Part shown: positions 5,461 through 6,472 of the stretch, in pieces
Layout of the letters: each line of letters starts with the position of its first letter
Numbering within the stretch: position 1 is the first letter of the stretch
Assembly (NCBI GenBank): GCA_029934215.1
Contig: JAOZMR010000160.1
Location: forward strand, 1 to 6,472
DNA: 6,472 bases
Source: Pontiellaceae bacterium
GTDB lineage: Bacteria; Verrucomicrobiota; Kiritimatiellia; Kiritimatiellales; Tichowtungiaceae
Direction of reading: 5' to 3'
The notes under the pieces: model-generated
Databases searched by the model: none
What the model was told of the DNA's origin: nothing
The model's input: only the letters and a program-made list of their open reading frames with translations
Made by a program: the position numbers and the translations under genes

Positions 5461-6358
5461 ACAATTTATAATAGTATTATTTTTATTAACAGCATTTAGT
5501 TATGCTGATGAACCATCAACAGGTATTATGTTAGGTAATACCGCTATACCTAATGGAGCATTTCCTTCACACGTAGGTAATAAAGGATATGGTGGATGGC
5601 ACATCACCACTAATGAAGCATCTATACCTGAGTATCTTTTAACTGATGGTACTGCTGCTTACAACACACTTACTGATGAAATCAAAATCTATAATGGTGT
5701 GAGTTGGGATCTATTTACTTCTGGTGCAACTAATAGCGGTGGATCTGAGTTTACTGGTAGTTACACTAATCTTACGGATATACCTCCTTTTATGGATACC
5801 GATAGTAGAGATGATTTTGATGGATCTTTTACTAATTTAACTGATGTTCCCGTAGCATATAGTAATGAGTTCGATGGGTCTTTTAATAGTTTATCCGATG
5901 TCCCTGAAGCTCTAACTAATCTTTTTGATGGTTCCTATAATAGTTTAGATAGCATACCACAGCCACTAACAGATTTAGCTGGTGGTGAGGTTAATAATGT
6001 TATCGTACAAGGTGATAGTTACACCGTCATTACGGTTGGTGTGGAAGAGACCATACCTGGTCAATGTTATTCACTAGAAACTAGTGGGTGGCAGATAACT
6101 GATAGTACTAATACGTATGGTGGATTACTAGGTATCGCTATAGGTGAAAGTAGTGCTAACGGTATGATAATCGAAGGTGTTATTTCATCTAGAGACCTGA
6201 TCCCTGGAACTAGTCTATATTTATGTATGACTAATAGTGGCGGGTTTACAACCACACAGCCTACTAATAGTGGTGAAATAATCAGGTATGTTGGTAGTGC
6301 CATAACTTATACTAAAATATATTTTAATCCATCTAGTATATATCTTGAAAACGAATAG
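5447..6358 (+). CDS. Exported tail-fibre-like protein with GSYNSLxDIP repeats
   Basis: The 303-residue product begins with a Sec signal peptide and a good cleavage site after FSYA (residue 20). Residues 50-92 contain a knob-like element, PEYLLTDGTAAYNTLTDEIK then IYNGVSWDLF, frequent in phage fibres. Four copies of a GS[YF]xxLxD[IV]P-like motif follow at residues 104, 126, 144 and 162; such YNxLxxxP repeats are common in tail-fibre shafts. Residues 207-296 carry the beta module also found in the preceding gene, ending in YFNPSS. It lacks the large C-terminal domain of the other two. I chose the ATG at 5447 rather than an in-frame ATG at 5369: it puts the signal peptide first, mirrors the previous junction exactly, and avoids 26 residues read from inside the conserved upstream domain. 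The gene overlaps its predecessor by 14 bp. Envelope or secreted location is predicted; its target is unknown. Confidence 0.85.
   Translation: MTYIKQFIIVLFLLTAFSYADEPSTGIMLGNTAIPNGAFPSHVGNKGYGGWHITTNEASIPEYLLTDGTAAYNTLTDEIKIYNGVSWDLFTSGATNSGGSEFTGSYTNLTDIPPFMDTDSRDDFDGSFTNLTDVPVAYSNEFDGSFNSLSDVPEALTNLFDGSYNSLDSIPQPLTDLAGGEVNNVIVQGDSYTVITVGVEETIPGQCYSLETSGWQITDSTNTYGGLLGIAIGESSANGMIIEGVISSRDLIPGTSLYLCMTNSGGFTTTQPTNSGEIIRYVGSAITYTKIYFNPSSIYLENE
5756..5959 (+). repeat. Four fibre-shaft repeats (GSYTNLTDIP type)
   Basis: GSYTNLTDIP, GSFTNLTDVP, GSFNSLSDVP and GSYNSLDSIP begin at residues 104, 126, 144 and 162 of the third fibre gene. Spacing is 22, 18 and 18 residues, each copy preceded by Phe-Thr/Asp-Gly. 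They are protein-level repeats; the DNA has diverged between copies. Confidence 0.8.
6014..6334 (+). repeat. Shared beta module, copy 2
   Basis: This encodes residues 190-296 of the third fibre gene and is the partner of 4516-4824. Here the module is C-terminal, while in the preceding gene it is internal and followed by the duplicated domain, so the fibre genes appear to be assembled from exchangeable modules. Confidence 0.7.
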
Positions 6359-6371
6359 CTTAAATCGAAGT

Positions 6372-6403
6372 ACTATGTATGTGTTACGTAACACATACAT
6401 AGT
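6372..6403. terminator. Perfect 32-bp palindrome, possible terminator or operator
   Basis: ACTATGTATGTGTTAC is followed at once by its exact inverse, with no spacer. It begins 13 bases after the third fibre gene ends. In RNA it would form a stem of about 14 bp around a 4-base loop, and TTT follows on the plus strand. This fits an intrinsic terminator for the rightward run, although the stem is AT-rich and the T-run is short. The perfect, spacerless symmetry fits a protein-binding operator or RNA-processing site as well. The right arm reads CATACATAGTT, somewhat like CATAATATAGTT in the divergent promoter repeats. Confidence 0.5.
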
Positions 6404-6415
6404 TTTAATAAACCA

Positions 6416-6421
6416 AAAGGA
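6416..6421 (+). promoter_or_regulatory. Ribosome binding site of the gene at the right edge
   Basis: AAAGGA stands six bases before the ATG at 6428 and supports a real gene start there. Confidence 0.7.
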
Positions 6422-6427
6422 TAAATT

Positions 6428-6472
6428 ATGTATAAACATATAAAAAAATATTTAACACTACTATCCACTATG
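6428..6472 (+). CDS. Start of a further gene, possibly another exported protein (partial)
   Basis: Only 15 codons fall in the window, giving MYKHIKKYLTLLSTM. A Lys/His-rich start followed by a turn to Leu and Thr resembles the n-region and first part of a Sec signal peptide, like the three genes upstream. It has its own ribosome site and lies beyond the palindrome, so it may be expressed separately. The function cannot be judged from this fragment. Confidence 0.6.
   Translation, partial: MYKHIKKYLTLLSTM

Noticed and set aside
5466..5471. TATAAT as a promoter -10 box for the third fibre gene
   Set aside because: It lies inside the signal-peptide codons after the start codon, in AT-rich coding DNA, with no matching -35 box.
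6067..6439. Two minus-strand open frames near the right end
   Set aside because: They are antisense to the third fibre gene and the palindrome gap, without ribosome sites or protein-like composition.

Overview
The window looks like part of a bacteriophage genome, most likely a large contractile-tailed (myovirus-type) phage of a Gram-negative host. The evidence is an AT-rich, tightly packed layout, strong AAAGGAG ribosome sites, a leftward gene with the N-terminal architecture of a contractile-tail sheath protein, and a rightward run of genes built from domains typical of phage tail fibres. The Gram-negative host is inferred from a lipobox signal and Sec-type signal peptides. I cannot name the phage or the host.

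Layout. (1) Positions 70-1470, minus strand: a sheath-like virion protein of 466 aa that seems to lack the usual sheath C-terminal region. Its 3' end overlaps a possible plus-strand reading frame running in from the left edge. (2) Positions 1471-1602: a divergent control region. It holds a perfect 15-bp inverted repeat, so each divergent gene is preceded by the same sequence (ACCATAATATAGTTA), probably two copies of one phage promoter. The leftward leader also carries a small hairpin. (3) Positions 1603-3320, plus strand: two close-packed genes of 346 and 225 aa, probably phage structural or assembly proteins of unknown role. (4) Positions 3321-6358: three consecutive fibre-like genes, each starting with an export signal (Sec type, lipoprotein type, Sec type). 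(5) Positions 6359-6427: a short gap with a perfect 32-bp palindrome, then the start of another gene whose first residues again suggest an export signal.

The most interesting part is region 4. Phage virion proteins are normally assembled in the cytoplasm and carry no signal peptide, yet here three, perhaps four, adjacent fibre-type proteins appear to be addressed to the envelope. The first has a stalk with about eight copies of the IxxNTxxI trimeric coiled-coil motif at mostly 14-residue spacing. The first and second end in the same 198-residue domain (133 identical residues by hand count, no gaps). The second and third share a different domain of about 90 residues. The duplicated 3' end carries the start codon of the following gene in another frame (14-bp overlap both times), so domain, stop and next start behave as one cassette.

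Regions 3 and 4 probably form one rightward transcription unit: junctions are 1-bp overlap, direct abutment, 14-bp overlap and 14-bp overlap, with the palindrome at 6372-6403 as the first plausible boundary. All functional names are inferred from reading the sequence; no database search was made.
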